Source of the DNA: an uncultured Alistipes sp.
Lineage (GTDB): Bacteria; Bacteroidota; Bacteroidia; Bacteroidales; Rikenellaceae
NCBI GenBank assembly: GCA_947178455.1
Contig: CAMWYI010000008.1
Span: forward strand, 1 to 23,017
Reading direction: 5' to 3'
DNA: 23,017 nt
Shown: positions 21,994 through 23,017 of the stretch, in pieces
Layout of the letters: each line of letters begins with the position of its first letter
Position numbering within the stretch: position 1 is the first letter of the stretch
The notes under the pieces: model-generated
Database searches by the model: none
The model's input: only the letters and a program-made list of their open reading frames with translations
What the model was told of the DNA's origin: nothing
Position numbers and translations under genes: made by a program

Positions 21994-22851
21994 ATGTACA
22001 CCCAAAGCATCACCAGAAACCACCGCACGGCGTTCGTGCTGCTCATCGACGCATCGGGCTCGATGTCCGAAGAGACCACCTACGGCGGTCGCCGGATGAC
22101 CAAAGCCGCCGCCGTGACGTCGATTACCAATTCGCTGCTGTTCGAGCTCATCGAACGAGCCCGCCGCGACGACGACGTGCGCAACTACTACGACATCGCC
22201 GTGCTGGGCTATTCGGGCGACGACGAAGTGCGTTCGCTGCTTCCCGACGAACGCGAATCGCTCACTATCAGCGAACTGGCCGCCTGCAAAGCGACCATGC
22301 GGACCGAAGTGCTGCCCTGCCGGCTTCCGAACGGCGGCATTTCGCTGCGCGAACTGCCGTCGCCCCAGTGGATTGCCACGAACGCGGCCGGACCAACCCC
22401 GATGTGCGAAGCCCTGCGCCGCGCCCGCGATTTCGTGGCGGCGTGGTGCGCCGAACCCGCCCATGCGGAGAGTTTTCCGCCGGTGGTTTTCAACATCACC
22501 GACGGCGAAGCGACCGACTGCGAGGACGATGAACTGCTGGCCGTGTCGGAACAAATCAAATCGCTGCACACAGCCGACGGCAATGTGCTGCTGATCAACA
22601 TCCACATCTCGAACTGCGACGACCCCCGCGCCGTATTCTTTCCGTCGGCGGCCGAAGCCGACTACCCCAACCGCTACGCATCGCTGCTCTACGAATGTTC
22701 GTCGGAGATGCCGCGCGTATTCGACGAGGCGATTCGCGAATCGAAAGGCCCCGAAGCCATGCCGCCCTTTCGCGGCATGAGTTTCAACGCTTCGGCCGCC
22801 GAACTGCTCGCCATGCTCAACATCGGCTCCATCAGCATCAAAACCGAATAA
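21994..22851 (+). CDS. VWA domain-containing protein with intact MIDAS
   Basis: A 285-residue protein that is almost entirely one von Willebrand factor A domain. The metal-ion-dependent adhesion site is complete: D19, S21 and S23 in LLIDASGSMS, T135 in AAGPTPMCEAL, and D170 in NITDGEATD. No signal peptide, membrane segment or lipobox is seen, so it should be cytoplasmic, unlike the membrane-anchored BatA/BatB type. Cytoplasmic VWA proteins usually act as metal-dependent assembly or binding modules with enzyme partners encoded beside them. The next gene starts 3 bp after the stop and is the obvious partner candidate. TerY-like VWA proteins paired with phosphatases or kinases are one precedent, but the resemblance is only general. 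Confidence 0.85.
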   Translation: MYTQSITRNHRTAFVLLIDASGSMSEETTYGGRRMTKAAAVTSITNSLLFELIERARRDDDVRNYYDIAVLGYSGDDEVRSLLPDERESLTISELAACKATMRTEVLPCRLPNGGISLRELPSPQWIATNAAGPTPMCEALRRARDFVAAWCAEPAHAESFPPVVFNITDGEATDCEDDELLAVSEQIKSLHTADGNVLLINIHISNCDDPRAVFFPSAAEADYPNRYASLLYECSSEMPRVFDEAIRESKGPEAMPPFRGMSFNASAAELLAMLNIGSISIKTE

Positions 22852-22854
22852 GCC

Positions 22855-23017
22855 ATGACCCCGACCATCCGCATCTTCACGCAGGCGCTGCTGACGCCCG
22901 ACCTCTCGTTCGAAACGCTCGGCGATGCCCGTGCCGTTCTCGATGAAAACGGGCTGCCCCGACTGCACCGCACGACCCGATTCGTCGAAGCCGAAATCGA
23001 ATGGCGCGGTGCACGCT
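22855..23017 (+). CDS. Unrecognised protein, 5' fragment running off the window
   Basis: ATG 22855 opens a frame that stays open for 54 codons to the right edge. It begins MTPTIRIFTQALLTPDLSF and continues with a charged stretch ending VEAEIEWRGAR. It starts 3 bp after the VWA stop, strongly suggesting translational coupling. The segment has no signal peptide and no domain I recognise. Codon use is GC-rich at third positions like its neighbours, which supports a real gene. The rest of the sequence is needed to name it. Confidence 0.7.
   Translation, partial: MTPTIRIFTQALLTPDLSFETLGDARAVLDENGLPRLHRTTRFVEAEIEWRGAR

Overview
The window looks like chromosomal core genome from a GC-rich member of the Bacteroidales, most likely Rikenellaceae/Alistipes. 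That placement is inference from three things. First, most transcription units with a readable upstream region start after the Bacteroidetes -7 element TAnnTTTG rather than an E. coli-type -10, and Shine-Dalgarno sequences are weak or absent. Second, gene order is typical of the phylum: aroQ-pyk, and pdxJ divergent from nadK followed by uppS-bamA-skp-skp. Third, it carries a DUF4954 protein, a family I know from Bacteroidetes. Coding DNA is GC-rich at third positions, so long open frames appear antisense to nearly every gene; these are artefacts.

Layout. (1) 1-1292: 5' part of a DUF349 protein on the minus strand, divergent from a PhoB/OmpR-type response regulator (1439-2140). (2) 2268-5535: ackA-ptb-buk, a substrate-level phosphorylation cluster, with a perfect 13-bp hairpin between ptb and buk. 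(3) 5539-7002, minus strand: hpt-queE-divIC-like operon from a near-ideal promoter, ending 3 bp from the convergent buk. (4) 7102-10546, minus strand: aroQ-pyk-flippase operon, divergent from thiL (10638-11576). The two face outward from one 38-bp imperfect palindrome with a -7 box at each end. (5) 11577-12247: a 671-bp gene-free stretch that is the most unusual part. It holds a 202-bp element with 36-bp terminal inverted repeats, a strong promoter driving a roughly 178-nt rod-shaped RNA (6S-like candidate) ending in a U-tract, and two tandem 45-bp repeats related to sequences at 11636 and 7080. (6) 12248-14374, minus strand: pdxJ-cca. (7) 14510-20058, plus strand: nadK, uppS, bamA and two skp/ompH genes, closed by a strong terminator. 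(8) 20215-23017, plus strand: DUF4954 beta-helix protein, a VWA-domain protein and the start of an unrecognised gene running off the right edge.

Functionally this is mainly housekeeping: acyl-phosphate to ATP conversion, purine salvage, queuosine, shikimate, thiamine, PLP and NAD cofactor enzymes, tRNA maturation, and envelope biogenesis (undecaprenyl diphosphate, outer-membrane protein insertion and its chaperones). I saw no tRNA, rRNA, CRISPR array, transposase or phage gene. The novelty is in the non-coding DNA.
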